This document shows, piece by piece, positions 46,397 through 58,435 of a DNA stretch of 64,000 nucleotides (positions within the stretch are counted from its first letter, which is position 1; each line of letters begins with the position of its first letter). The position numbers were made by a program, and so were the translations under genes. This DNA is from Alviniconcha marisindica (Eukaryota > Mollusca > Gastropoda > Provannidae). The DNA is taken from assembly GCA_018857735.1 (NCBI GenBank), contig JABMCL010002105.1, positions 1 to 64,000 of the forward strand, given 5' to 3'. The notes under the pieces were generated by a model. It saw only the letters and a program-made list of their open reading frames with translations, had not been told where the DNA came from and did no database searches.

Positions 46397-46915
46397 AGCT
46401 GATGAGTCTCTATTCACCCTGTCCTTCAACGACGGGAGAGTTCGAGTCTGGAGACGTCCAGGAGAGCACTTCCATGACGCATGTGGCGGGTCACTCATAG
46501 TGTGGAGTGGCTTCGGACCGAACCACAGAACACCCCTGCACCGTGTCCAAGGGAATTTGACGGGCATTGGCTACAGAGATGACATTGTGCAGCTCCTCAT
46601 TCTGCTAGCACTGCAATGTCAAGACGACATCGCCCGTCTCCATCGAGCATGTGTCGTTAACGACTTCCTGCTTCAGTAGCAAGTCACATTCATCTAATTT
46701 CAACCACAAAGAACGTCTCTGGGATGTGCAGGGGAGACGAATGCGTGCCAACCACTCACCACCTTATGACATCAACCAAATGTTCCAGATTTTGCAGGAG
46801 TGACAAGCGATCATTCAGGGCACTCTAAGGAGGTTGGTCATATACATGAGGCAGCGTTGCTTGGAGTGATCCCACGCCAACAGTGGTCAGAGCCGTGTGC
46901 GTGTGTGCACAGGTT
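46397..46915 (+). pseudogene. Tc1-like transposase fossil (C-terminal half)
   Basis: The plus strand encodes DESLFTLSFNDGRVRVWRRP, GEHFHDAC, then GGSLIVWSGFGPNHRTPLHR, VQGNLTGIGYRDDIVQLLIL and CQDDIARLHRACVVNDFLLQ before TAG at 46678. In another frame it continues with KERLWDVQGRRMRANHSPPY, DINQMFQILQE, LRRLVIYMRQRC. These match the DDE domain of Tc1/mariner transposases: the D of DES, the D of DDxAR, and the E near LWD are still readable. About ten residues are missing after HDAC, and the block before the third catalytic residue is lost with a frameshift. No inverted termini were found. Confidence 0.85.
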
Positions 46916-47254
46916 ACGTGTGATTTTTGTTTTTGTTTAGCACACCTTGCGTTTGCCCCGATAGAGCCATCCAGCTGACTGAGCATAAAAAACCGGTACA
47001 TACTCCCACATTGTGTGGAAGATGGGGTAAAAGAGCCCGGGAGGTGGAGCTTGGTCTCATAGTGAGTTGGACTACCTTTTGCTTCAGGTTTCAACACCTG
47101 CTTTTTGGACACTGTCTTTGTGACTGCTCCGCACAGCTGTTGAAACAGCAATTAGCGAAGTACACAAGTTCTGACGGTGTGATGACCTCTTCAGTCTTTG
47201 CGGGTCAGAGCACTTCGACGAGCTGTTCATCTCTACCAGACCTACCCCTTTCCC

Positions 47255-47300
47255 CGTTCCAAATAAGCCTTATTGTTTCCGTGGACGCAAAGCACCACGA
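47255..47300 (+). mobile_element. SINE 3' module fragment
   Basis: AAATAAGCCTTATTGTTTCC then GTGGACGCAAAGCACCACG. Confidence 0.7.
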
Positions 47301-47551
47301 AAAACGATGGGGCTCGATTAGAATCCCCTTTATTATTACCGTGTGGAGGTTCTCTGTGGATGGGAGGTTGGAACAGGGCAATGAAAATGTCATCGTCAGG
47401 ATTGCTTTGACGTTTGGGTGGATGACCAAGGACTGCCATCAACCTGAAGAAGTAGGTCATGACGAATGTTGTGAACTGATTTGTGGTTAGGACTACGAGA
47501 TATTTTATGAGTGGCATATTCAGACAAAACGTTGCCAGAGTCGTCATGTGT

Positions 47552-47815
47552 GCGCATCAGGGTGGTATTGATGAGACATATTCATTGATCAGGGTGGTGT
47601 TGATGTGACATGCTCATTGGTCAGGGTGGTAGTGATGTGACATGCTCACTGATTAGGGTGGTGTTGATGTGACATGTTCATTGATCAGGGTGGTGTTGAT
47701 GCGACATGCTCACTGATTAGGGTGGTGGTGATGGGACATGCTCATTGATCAGGGTGGTGTTGATGGAACATGCTCAATGATCAGGGTGTTGTTGATGGGA
47801 CATGCTCATTGCTTA
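47552..47815. repeat. 32-bp minisatellite, about 8 units
   Basis: Unit: GATCAGGGTGGTGTTGATGT plus GACATGCTCATT, with GATTAGGG and GTAGTG variants. Confidence 0.95.
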
Positions 47816-48450
47816 GGATTGCAGTGAATTTGGTTCATAAATCATTGACAGTCATCTACTTCAAACACCCCCTAAGTCCTGCAGATATATGTTTAGATGG
47901 AGCTGCTGTTTGCATTCTTGTAAACACAAATTCATTCTTGTCATTCATTCACAGATTTAACAAAAACTGCACTGAGGCCCAAGATGCCTTTTAAAACAAT
48001 GTTGATTGAAGTTGTTGATCTCTTTTACATAGTGCTGTTCTTTGGGAAGGTAATGAATGCAGGAAATATAGTGCTTGGTGGTCCCAATTTTATTTTATTT
48101 TTTAAATAATTACCACATTTGTTTGAGAATTGATTCTCTGCAGAATCAGATGCTTGGCTTTCTGTTTAAGCAATTTGATTGGAACAAATTTAGTTTGAGT
48201 GACATTGCCATGTGTGGTAAAGGCACGTGGGTGGAGTCAAGTAATAGGTGTGGCCTCTGCAGTGCATAGTGAGTGTTTTGGACATGTTAGATTTGCACAA
48301 TCTGGATTACTCTGACAAAAAGTTGTTGAAACATTTTGTTGTTGTTCATTTCGTTTTCTTTATTTATAGGAGGCTATCCATTTCTTTTGATGCTCTTTGT
48401 TATATGTCTTTCAGTGTGTGTGTGTGGTTGGGGGGTGGTGGTAGCAAAGG
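47816..48450. other. Non-coding stretch
   Basis: No supported frame. A short GT/G tract lies at 48415-48440. Confidence 0.45.
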
Positions 48451-48454
48451 GATA

Positions 48455-49145
48455 TTACGCTACCCTGTCAGCGGATGATATAAATGCAGCAAAACAATTA
48501 GTAACTTCTTGTGTATTGTCCAGATTAGACTATTGCAATTCTTTTCTCATGGGCACTCCCAGCTCTGTTACTCAACCAATGCAGAAAGTCCAAAATACTG
48601 CTGCACACCTTATTCTCAGAGCACCGAGCCATCAGAACAGCACACCTCTCCTACAGCTTTCCGCTGGCTTCCAATTTTCTGAATGAATAAAATACAAAAC
48701 TGCTTGCATGTTTTACAATATAATCACAGGTTCCGCTCCCTCTTATCTTTACAGTCCTTCCTGCTCTTTCCGTTCTTTGGCAGACACATGCATGCTCAAA
48801 CTCCAACGCTACAACCGCAAAACATATGGCTTTCACACTTTCTCACACTTGGGCCCTGACATCTGGAACAATCTCCCCCAAGACATCAGGCTGCTACTCT
48901 TCCTTAAAAAGCAACTCAAGACATTTCTCTTCTCAGAATATTTTAGCTAAGCAACATTGTCCTTCACCTCTCTCAATCTGTAATGTGTGTCTGTGTGCCC
49001 TTGTTGATGTCTACATTATGCGTTAGCTTTTGTTAAATTGCTGATAACATTTTCTATCTCGATGTACATTATGTGTGTCTTATTATGTTCAGCACTTTGA
49101 GCTGTGGGGTATGGGCTTTACAGATTTCTATTATTGTTATTATTT
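48455..49145 (+). pseudogene. LINE C-terminal tail and 3' UTR
   Basis: The plus strand encodes TLSADDINAAKQLVTSCVLS, RLDYCNSFLMGTPSSVTQPM, QKVQNTAAHLILRAPSH, then TGA at 48684-48686. The same frame reads on: IKYKTACMFYNIITGSAPSY ... FSHLGPDIWNNLPQDIRLLL ... LKTFLFSEYFS, ending at TAA 48948-48950. The stop sits where R is expected (E-R-IKYK), so a CGA to TGA change explains it. The 3' UTR ends with CAGCACTTTGAGC and a TTATT-rich tail. Confidence 0.9.
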
Positions 49146-52100
49146 ATTCAGATTCCACCAAAAAAACAGCATTTGCTATGCATTTTGACAAGCTCCTGCA
49201 CAGGCCTCAAATGCCACCCCACAATGCATTTACCACATGTGGCAATGTTGCTTGAATGAAAGTCGCTCCAACAGATGTTGCACCATTGAAACTGCTTTAA
49301 TGCATGTTGCTCCAACAGAACAGATCTGGCATGTATTGGCCCAGTGTGTCCGATTCCCAGTTGATGTCTGGGTAAGTCACTCAAACCCACATTGTGTCTC
49401 TTGCTATTTGACAACCTGTCAGTCAACCACAAGGTCTCATCTGGGCGAAGCAAAAGTGAACAAATCACAAATAAAATTATGAGTCACTGCATGTTTTATA
49501 TTTGAGGACAATGGAATAGGAAAAATGAAAGAACTGAGAAGGCAGAAATCAGAAAGGCAGTCCTTGTGGCTGTAGTCTATTTGTAAAGCTATATTCTAAG
49601 CTGCTCCAGGCTTTAGAGGAGAGAATCTCTGATAGCTGAGGACTGTCAGCAGTGGGGAGCTTCATTTCTGCATCCATGTACCCCACCGTGGGAGGAGGGG
49701 GGGGGGAATTAGACTAAAGCTTGGCTTTTATAAGCAAAAAGGCTTTATTCAAAAAATCCAGCAAATGATCTAACTATGGCAGTGCCACCAAAAAAGCATG
49801 CATAAAAATAATACTCTCAAAACATTCTTAAATCTAGTGACTGAAAGACGTAAAAACTGACTGACCACTTAAAACATAGGCCTCTACAAAAAAGCAACAG
49901 CAACAACCCAAAACCCCACCACTAGATGTACACAAAAATGAATGGAGGAAAACCTCTTCACAACACTGGTTCACAATCAAGCAAGTCTGAAACTCAGAAG
50001 GTACAAAATATAATTTCATGTAATACATCATAGAATTAAATAATGTGTTTAATAATACAATTATAAAAAATTTCCCTTTTAGTGCAAACAAAAATGATGT
50101 TGCAAATTTAAGCAAAACGTGAACCATTACTTTTATCATACTGTATATATGGTTCAAATGAAAACAGACACAGACCACCCAGTTAGGGTATGTTACATTC
50201 CTTTTCAGTCTGTGATAAAACACAAAGGTGACTGGCTCAGGACAGCGCATTCCATCAATGCCCAAATCAGATGGATAAGTAGCTTCCACTTTTGATTGTT
50301 CATATGCAGCAGCACAAATGTTCATTGCCTGAAAGCCACATTTGCTGATGAGGACATTGTCTTGTATTGTTTGATTTGTGTTAACCCTTGTATTAATTAG
50401 TAATTGGATTTTAATATCCTGTCAATCATAGTCATCTCAGGATGATAAAATTCTGTCATAAGCAAATACACATTTTTTCAAACCATGCAAGAGAACTGAA
50501 CTTTCAACCACAAAAACACACTTTTGTTATACATGACTGGGAGCATGCACCTGACTAAGACTGCATGTTACATTCAGTTTTAGAGTAACAGTTTGATCTG
50601 TTCATGCCTCTGCGTTTCAAAAAAAAAAGTCAGTTAAAACATATCGCTTGGTATATGCACACACACATGTGCAAATAAAAATCTGATGAAAAGAAATAAT
50701 CAAGCAATAACAATAAATAAACAAAAAGAAGATGTGGCCATCACCTGCCCAAACTGGCCAATTCCAACAAAAGAAGGAAACTTGCTACAGTAGTAGCACA
50801 TATAATTATATCAAATTTTCAACAAATAATTATATACTTTGTTCATTCTCTGTGTTTATTCAACTGGTACCTATTTTCTGTGTGAATCAAGAGACTCCTG
50901 ATATGTCACTAGAAACCAAGTATATGTCTCAGTGCATATGTCCTAGTGATTGTCTCAATTAATAATAATAATTTAAAAAATCAGGTCCACACACAGAGAA
51001 TGTTGGTTCAGAAATACACATGGACAAATCAGAAGGTATGCAAAGAGGGAAGGGGGATTCAGGGTGAGAAGCGGGGATAGCTCAGTGGTTAGAGCGCCGG
51101 ACTCGTGATTGAAAGGTCACGGGTTCGAATCCCTGCAGGAGCGGCAGAAGAATTTTCTTCTCCAGGGTCGACTTTCTGTGCTGACTCTTATTTCGGTATC
51201 CGTTCCACCCCGTGTTACCACAGTAGCATGTAAAGATCCCGGTCATTCTGCCAAAAGTGCAGATGGCAGGTTACAGCTAAACACGCATACTCCTTACGTA
51301 TGTGGCTTTGCATGAAATGACATGGAGCATGGTTGTATGGTGTACACAGACCTTGCGCTGAGACGGCAGCAGTTTCATGTGGCACCAGCCATGCCAGCGC
51401 TGTAAGTACACCACTTCGGTGGATATTTTTTTTTAAACGTGATATAAAAAGCTAGTCATTCATGTAGAATTACATGCGAGCGCAGTGAGTCTGCTCAAGA
51501 GAGCGGAGAATAGCGCTATATAAGCGATCATCAAAACAAAACAAAAAAGTAACCACATTTTGATGAAGTTTGATCTTCAACAGTAAACAGTTGTACAAAT
51601 GGAGTGAAGGGGGAAGCTGGCTGAATATTCAAGGTGGCCTGAAAATGTACAAGTATCTTCATCTGCATGCTTCATTCAAATTTTGTCCTTTTGTCAATAT
51701 TAATACATTAGTACTCATTAGCTTCAAATCTGAGCTGCTCAGGCTGCAACCATGTTTGTTTGCTCTTTACCAATGAAAAGCAGAAAAGGCTGGTTTATGA
51801 CAGTTTGACACTTGTGCCACACAGCTTAATGATGTAACTTAAACAGGCTGGTATCCACAAAAGTAGCAGCACTCATGGTCATGTTTTCATGACTTTCAAA
51901 TGTCAGTTTTTCATAAACGTGATTGAGTGAAAAATTGCTGTGTACCAAAAAAAATCCCAGATAAATGTTTAAAGCAAGCTGGGTGTTTTTGTTGGGACCA
52001 TAAATGTAAGTGACAGTAAGAAAGTTTTCTTGTATCTGAGTTTCTGTTACCCAAGTCCTTTTTATAGTAAAATGAGGAACAACTTTTCACAGGATCCAGT

Positions 52101-52587
52101 CACTTTCTTACAGCTGAAGTTTCTTAAAAAACAAGTTCTGCTAGTTATATATTTTCTTATACATCCCCCCCCCCCCCCCCCTTTATCCTGCAATCAGAGT
52201 TTTTCATCAGTACCATATTTTGAAGAAGTTTGCAGATGAATGTCTTGTATCAATATGTACACTATTTCAATAGAAATGTTTCAACATAAAAGCAAACCTC
52301 AGTCAAATTGGAATATTTTGCCAGCATGAATAGTTCATGACCATAACTATGTAGTCTTTTTGATATCTATGTGTTTTAGAGTATGCAATGTATACAAAGC
52401 CATGGCACTTGCAGTTATGCGGCTCATTAAATAAATCTCTTTTTTATATTTGTTTTATACACAAGTTAAATTATCTTTAGCACAAATACTACCACCACCT
52501 ACCTTCTCTTCATGTAAAATTCTTAAAATGTGAATGTAACTGTGACTGAATGTGATTGTGAAACAACCATCATTTTTGTTTCATAGT
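49146..52587. other. AT-rich stretch downstream of the 52.6 kb gene
   Basis: Possible long 3' UTR or intergenic DNA. A minus-strand frame of 163 codons (50325-49837) follows an acceptor-like GTGGCTTTCAG but has no motif and drifts into biased sequence. G-rich and C-rich runs lie at 49690-49709 and 52165-52181. The SINE-1 copy at 51071-51548 is listed separately. Confidence 0.4.
51071..51548 (+). mobile_element. SINE-1, full-length reference copy
   Basis: The tRNA-like head starts GCGGGGATAGCTCAGTGGTT. The A box TAGCTCAGTGG is at 51078-51088 and the B box GGTTCGAATCC at 51122-51132; both are perfect consensus. The body blocks are TTTCGGTATCCGTTCCACCC, GATCCCGGTCATTCTGCC, GGCAGGTTACAGCTAAACAC, GGTTGTATGGTGTACACAGA and ACTTCGGTGGATATT. 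The end is TAGCGCTATATAAGCGATCA followed by an A-rich tail. There is no coding capacity. Intact boxes suggest that this copy could still be transcribed by RNA polymerase III. Confidence 0.92.
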
Positions 52588-52851
52588 TCATGCTGAATAC
52601 TTTGGGAGGCGAAAACGACCCATGCGTTTGCTAGATCGTTTTGGATCTCCTGGCTTATTCATGCAGTTTTCTTTATCATTCAGGTCAGAATGAAGTTGGC
52701 TGTTTTTCCCTTTGTCCTGGCTGTGTGATGGCTGAAGGATATTGTGTTCTACATTCGTTGTTGTGTTGCGAGGCTTGAGGACAGCTCGAGACAGTCTGCT
52801 GAAAAATCCACCAATGCCACTCTTCCTGTCTGCCTTCTTGTTTTTGGAATC
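52588..52851 (-). CDS. Unrecognised protein, terminal exon
   Basis: Minus-strand exon with acceptor CATGCCTGTTTTCAG ending at 52852, phase 0 start, and TGA at 52590-52588. It encodes 87 residues beginning DSKNKKADRKSGIGGFFSRL and ending KRMGRFRLPKYSA. The peptide is basic and rich in S, N and K and looks mostly disordered. A hydrophobic-basic patch (GGFFSRLSRAVLKP) could be a short interaction helix. It joins the exon at 54973-54654 in phase 0. The function of this gene is unknown. Confidence 0.82.
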   Translation of the reverse strand, partial: DSKNKKADRKSGIGGFFSRLSRAVLKPRNTTTNVEHNILQPSHSQDKGKNSQLHSDLNDKENCMNKPGDPKRSSKRMGRFRLPKYSA

Positions 52852-54653
52852 CTGAAAACAGGCATGCAGAGAGTTAGTTAGCAACTGGATTCTGACATCC
52901 TGTCATTCGCACAGGGTGACACAAACTATTAAATGCTCATTTCAAAACTCTTCTCACATGTACATCATTTCTCAAGTTAGACCTACAAAATCAGTCCCAC
53001 ACAAAATATAAAGCATACATGTATACATAAACATCAAACACACATGTTCTGAGGATGTACCTTTGGTGGAATTTATGTACCTTGTATTTACTGGCATGCA
53101 AGGTCAGAGTTCCCATTGGTGACTCAGGTTACAGCACTAATCAACTCCCTTGTTTGTTTAACCCTTTGTGTGTCTGAAAAAATGTCGAGGAGAGGTAAAA
53201 ACGCATTGTTGTGTCTTGTGCTCATGGGGATGAGCATGCACCTCTGGTGGCGTTTATGTACCTTACTCACATGCCAGGTGAGTTAAGGTAGGTGACTCAG
53301 GTCTTTGTAGTTGTGATTGTGTGACATCTTTCAAGCACCAATTAACTCCCTTGTGAAGGTTATTTTTCAGATTTTTTTAATTTCATCATTTCATTGGGTG
53401 ACATTGTCTCACTGAAGCTGTGACATTGTCATTCTGCAGTCTTTGACAGACGGTTTGAAGAGGTGGGAAAATGGCTACATAAATTCACAACTGCAGTGTG
53501 CTCAGCCACATATACAGCAATGACTTCTCTCATAACCACGAGTGCAGAATGACAATATCACAGCCTCCCTGTGTAACATTTCTTGTGACAAATGTGACTT
53601 TGGGAGCAGCATCAGTCAGCAGCGCATTCATGCTGATGTTTTGTACATAAGTGTAAAAGCAATCCTTACAGCTGTTGTCAAAATCACAGTGGTTAATGGT
53701 GGCTGTTGATTATGCAAGTGATGAGAGATGGCTCTTGTGAATGCGACAATGGCAGCAAACTGCACATACCACTTGCTAACCATCTTCTCCTAGCCACTCA
53801 ATAATAGAAAAAAGCCTATCTGTTAATGAAAAATATTAAAGAATTTTCTGGAAAATGCAAAACAATGACAAGAAAAAAAGAAAGAAAAAGAAATTAGAAG
53901 AAGAAGAAGAAAAAAAGAGGAGATAAGAAAAGGGAATCAAATGAGAACCCTGACATTCTGGACAGGGAGGACATCAGACATCCCTGGCCTCCCTTCAGGG
54001 GACATGAAGAGAGTGCACAAAGATTACAAGTTGGAAAAAGCAAAATGCAAACTCATCACTGCATTCATTTACAGACCAAGAAAAAAAAATGCATTACAAA
54101 CAGAAGTAAATGTAAAATCAACTCACATTTAAAAAAAGAAAAGAAAAAAAAATCTGCACTTATTGAATAAAAGCAGCAGCTTTCAGGTTCTTCCTTCAAA
54201 CTTTCCATGACTGAAAATAAATCAGTTACTGTAACTTGAAAAATAGCTTGCTTACTGGTGAATAAAATTTAAACATGTATTACTTCATGCTGTCTTCATT
54301 AAGGAGATGCATTTATTACAGAATAAGAAAGAGATAGTTTACAATATGGAACAAGAAAATTAATATGCATAACCAGTCTGTGCATGTGCTAGAGTTTGGA
54401 AAAGAAAAGACTGAATGCAAAATTGCGTTGTTTGACTGGACAAATAGTTAAAAGTCAATAGTTTATGCCACAATTTAACAGGCAAAGTTTGCCGGAGGGC
54501 ATTTTCCAGCAGGTTTGTGCACTTGCCACACTGTAGAATTAGAGTGCTTTGAGCAAATGCAGTAATTTATGGACAAGGTGATTACAATGTATTCATAAAC
54601 CCCGTAACTTCAGTACTGGATGGGGTGAAACATTGTTTATACATACTTCTCAC

Positions 54654-54973
54654 CTGTGGCACATAAAGAACAGGCCCAAAGTTCAGTTTCATCATAGGAT
54701 CACACCCATGGCGTCCACAGATGTCCTCCAGATTCAGTGTAGCCAAAGTGAGGCTACTCTCGGGGACAGCCAAGGGGGCACCAAAACAGTCATTACTCCT
54801 GTTCTCCCGTTGCTTCATTTCCTCGTACTTGATCCACTTGTTCTGCACCAGTGTGGAGTCTGTGAGATCACTTCGACTACGGTGATGCTTAGTGACTGTA
54901 GGTGAACCCACTACAGAATGAGGTGGCTTTTGCTGCTGTTTCTGCCCAGGTGCTTTATCCAACAGATCGTTGA
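54654..54973 (-). CDS. Unrecognised protein, internal exon
   Basis: Minus-strand exon with acceptor TTGTTGTTCTTGTTGCAG ending at 54974 and donor CCACAG|GTGAGAAG after 54654. It begins two bases into a codon and ends in phase 0. The 106 residues include VNDLLDKAPGQKQQQKPPHS, SRSDLTDSTLVQNKWIKYEE and SSLTLATLNLEDICGRHGCD. SRSDLT and SVVGSPTV look like phosphorylation-rich linker sequence. The segment after SLTLATLNLEDI could be a conserved short domain, but I do not recognise it. Both splice phases match the neighbouring exons. Confidence 0.85.
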
Positions 54974-55028
54974 CTGCAACAAGAACAACAAACTCGCATG
55001 ACTTGCAATTCAAAAACATCACTTTCAG

Positions 55029-56160
55029 CTATAACCTGTGGTTCACATACTGTTAAGTCAGATATTTTTGTATTTGAAACTGTCATAAATTTTCTATGCA
55101 AAATAATGTAGAAAACCGACCAGAAAAAGTGCCAACACATATCTGATTTTCAGCTGTCAAAAGCAGACGACAGACAGAATTTGGCCGATGCCATAAAATT
55201 GTATGAACATATTATTTATTAGGTCCAAAAAAGCAGAAAAAAATCACATTTAAATCAGAAGAAGTTCAAATGATGAATTGTCCCTTGCTAATTATTACAA
55301 GTGCCATGTACATGGTACTGTCAATACAATCATATCAACCTTGAAGTCAATCAAATGAAGGGCTAAACGACAAAGGCTTTCTTGAAAAAGATAAAAAATG
55401 TGTCACTGATGTATTGAATCTCTAGAGTGAATACCACCTCCACAGTTATTCAGCAGCTGACAAACCACACACTGGCATCTGAGCTAGCAGAGCAAGTTAG
55501 AGCACAGTGCACACTGATAATGCATGAATTTTTACTACAGCCAATGTGGCCCTAACACCTAAAGGCGATGACATCTCCATTTTGGGAATGGCACACTGAG
55601 TTAAGCTGACCTCAAAAGCATCAGTTTCAGGCAATACTTTCCAGTTAGCCTCTCTATCTGAGCCAGTGATGCCCTCCATGCTACTGACAATGACAAATTC
55701 TTTGGGAATAGTTTCAGGAATGTATTAGGAACAACAACAGTCAGGGGAAACGTTTTTGGCTAACCATAACTCCAACAACAGAGGTGGCACTGGTTACAAC
55801 AGGATCACAACAAAGATTATAAATACAAAGATGGGTCATCCTGGCTCGCTGCTATATAAAAAGTGAGGATCGTCCGGCGCACAGCGCTCCAAGCAAAATT
55901 CATAACGTAAACCAGGGGAGATAATTACATACACAACTATTACTGCCATCGGCGCAAGTCCACAATTTTGTGTGAGCCAAAAAAACAAAAATAAGACATA
56001 TCGCTTGTGTTTTTATTTGTGGTTCACATACTGTTAAGTCAGATATCTTCGTATTTGAAACAGTCATAAATTTTCTATGCAAAATAATGTAGATAACTGA
56101 CCAGAAAAAGTGCCAACACACATCCGATTTTCAGCTGTCAAAAGCAGACGACAGGCAGAA
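55029..56160. repeat. Direct repeat pair, ~145 bp, 990 bp apart
   Basis: GTGGTTCACATACTGTTAAG to CAAAAGCAGACGACAG at 55030-55172 recurs at 56020-56155 with few differences. The region between carries no retroelement protein motif. It lies in the intron between the exons at 54973 and 58979. Confidence 0.85.
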
Positions 56161-56559
56161 ATGCCAAAGCTACTAACTTAGCCGTGGCACGGTGCATTCT
56201 GCTTTTTGTTCTGTTTTAAAACCCTGCTGTTGTAACTGTTTTGACTGACTTACTCAGTTTTCATGTACAGACAAGAGTGTTGTTGTTAATGGAAACGAAT
56301 GAATCTAGTGATACACACAAGTGATCCCTGCACAGGTTCTGTTTTTTGTTGTTGCCAACATTCACACACACACACACGCAGACTCATCACTAAACTGTGC
56401 TTTAGATCAGATACATTCATTTTTATTGTGTTCGACTGGTTTATTACAACCATGCAACCCCCACCCCATCCCTAACAGCAACACACATGCACACACTCAC
56501 ACCAGTTAATACTTGTACTAGTTGTAGCATAGGTGATTGAATTAAATGCACATATAAAC

Positions 56560-57865
56560 ACTCTTTTTGTCAGTTTGTGTGCAACAAAAACAAACATTTG
56601 TACATTTGAAATCAATGAAATATCAGTTTACATCATCAAAATGACATTGAAAAATAAGAAAAGTCAGTTTACAAACTAGATCAGACTAAACTACCCCTAA
56701 ACATGCAAGAATACTTGTAAACATGCATTTAAAATTGTGGAATGAACAACTGTAAGCAACAGATAAACACAGTGTGGTGAACTGAGTTGAACTGTACATA
56801 AATCATCAAAAATCTGAAACAAGCCTTTGCTTTTGACTGTTTCTTAAATTGTCATTATCAACCTCAAATTGAAACTGTGCTCAAGCCAAATATCATTTTA
56901 CACTAAACATTAAACTATGATGATGTTACAATGCTGAACTTGATTGCATTGTTTCATTTTCTGTTGTTGGTTGCTAAGTGACATTGCCATTGTCTTGTGA
57001 TAATTTGTTTTCTATAGTATTATTAATATTAGTCTGCACCATGGTCCAATCTTAATATCAAGACTAAATATAGTACTGCTAATCAGTTCAAAGTGAATCA
57101 CAAAACTCCTAAGATAATGAAATTTCATCTTGTACTTTGCAGAGCAGTGTTACTCTCTTGGCCTAATTCAACAATGTGACACAAAGTCCGATGTAAAACC
57201 TCCAGCTTATACATAAATTTACATCTTGTGGTCTGACCCTCCCCACCCCCACCCTCCCACCCAAACCATTTACACCATTCTGTGTGTCCAAGTGCATATC
57301 ATATCTGAACACATTTTTATAACTTTAATTCAAGTATACATAATTTACATGACACTTCATGTACTGCTCTCTCTTTCTAGATATCATTTCACCCCATTGT
57401 TATGTACCCTGTCCAAAGCAATAAGGAATAAAGAATCAAAGTGTCCAACTCTCTCACACACCCCTGAAACATTTCAAGTTTACAAAATACATATTATACA
57501 CCTTATTCTATGTATATACTGCCCCCCCCCCCCCCTCCCAGTTGTCAAAGTATGTATATTTCCCTTACAGCGTCACAGTAACATTATCCACTGGCAAGTC
57601 AAATTGTCTTCTACTAATCTGCTGTTGTTATGTTTCAGTCTGAGCATTAGGACTAAATATTGAGTACTGAGCTGTTCAGTGAGTCACAAAATTCAGCAGG
57701 GGAGTTGCCTCTGATCTACTTTGTAAATCGACTTTTCTGATTTTTCCATACATGTATGTATGTCATTTTGTTGAATTTGATGATGTAAACTGATCATTTC
57801 ATTGATTTCACAGTGTTGGTGTGCAGAACTGTAATTGTTGCACACAAACTGACAAAAAGTGTATT
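56560..57865. repeat. Inverted repeat pair, ~140-bp arms
   Basis: 56560-56700 (CTTTTTGTCAGTTTGTGTGC, GAAATCAATGAAAT, CAGTTTACATCATCAAAATG) is inverted at 57710-57865. In addition GACTAAATA(T)...GTACTG...CAGTTC at 57055 recurs directly at 57650. The spacer is about 1 kb of AT-rich non-coding DNA. Confidence 0.8.
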
Positions 57866-57900
57866 CATGTGGACATTTGTGTCAATCAAATCTGTTGCAA

Positions 57901-58048
57901 ATGATTGTGATTCATGGACTGCAAGTCTTCAAGATGGTCACTGCAGAAGCTGTAAAACAAATTGAGCAGGCTGACTTGCTTGATCAGGAGATCAGCTCGC
58001 CTGCTATTTTAGACACAGAGTTTGCAACTGTTGAAGAAAAAATAAGGT
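57901..58048 (+). other. Possible plus-strand exon or element fragment
   Basis: An open frame with good amino-acid composition runs MVTAEAVKQIEQADLLDQEI to FATVEEKIR. It ends at a donor-like AG|GTGAAT at 58048. No acceptor, partner exon or family match was found, and it is antisense to an intron of the minus-strand gene. It could be a retroelement scrap. Confidence 0.3.
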
Positions 58049-58435
58049 GAATGGAAATGATGTACTTCCTTCTCGATCTCAAGACAAACATAAAATCACA
58101 TTATTCAGTCACACACACACACACTTGATACAGATACATGCCACAAAAATAAGAGGGACAGATTAGCAGCTCAGTAAACCATAAAAAGCAAAACATACAA
58201 AGATTAGTAAAACAATCCCCCTAAACTAGAATAAGCAAACAATGCATATCTGTATAAAATTCTTTCCAGAAACAACAGAGACTGAAAAACATACCATCAA
58301 TGGCACACAAACGCGAAGCAGATGACTTTTTTGTTTACAGCAACACAAGCAGGTCTATTTGGGTGAATGTAATCCAAACAGAGAAAAAAGGTAAATAAAA
58401 CTGATTCACTCACCTTGCTTAATCTTTCGGAAAGC

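Noticed and set aside
49834..50325. 163-codon minus-strand frame after an acceptor-like site
   Set aside because: No motif, low-quality composition in its second half (runs of C and F), and it lies after the stop codon of the adjacent gene. Kept only as a note within the AT-rich stretch.
51071..51145. A functional tRNA gene
   Set aside because: The head has A and B boxes but is followed by a SINE body, lacks a proper acceptor-stem partner, and recurs with the same body at several sites.
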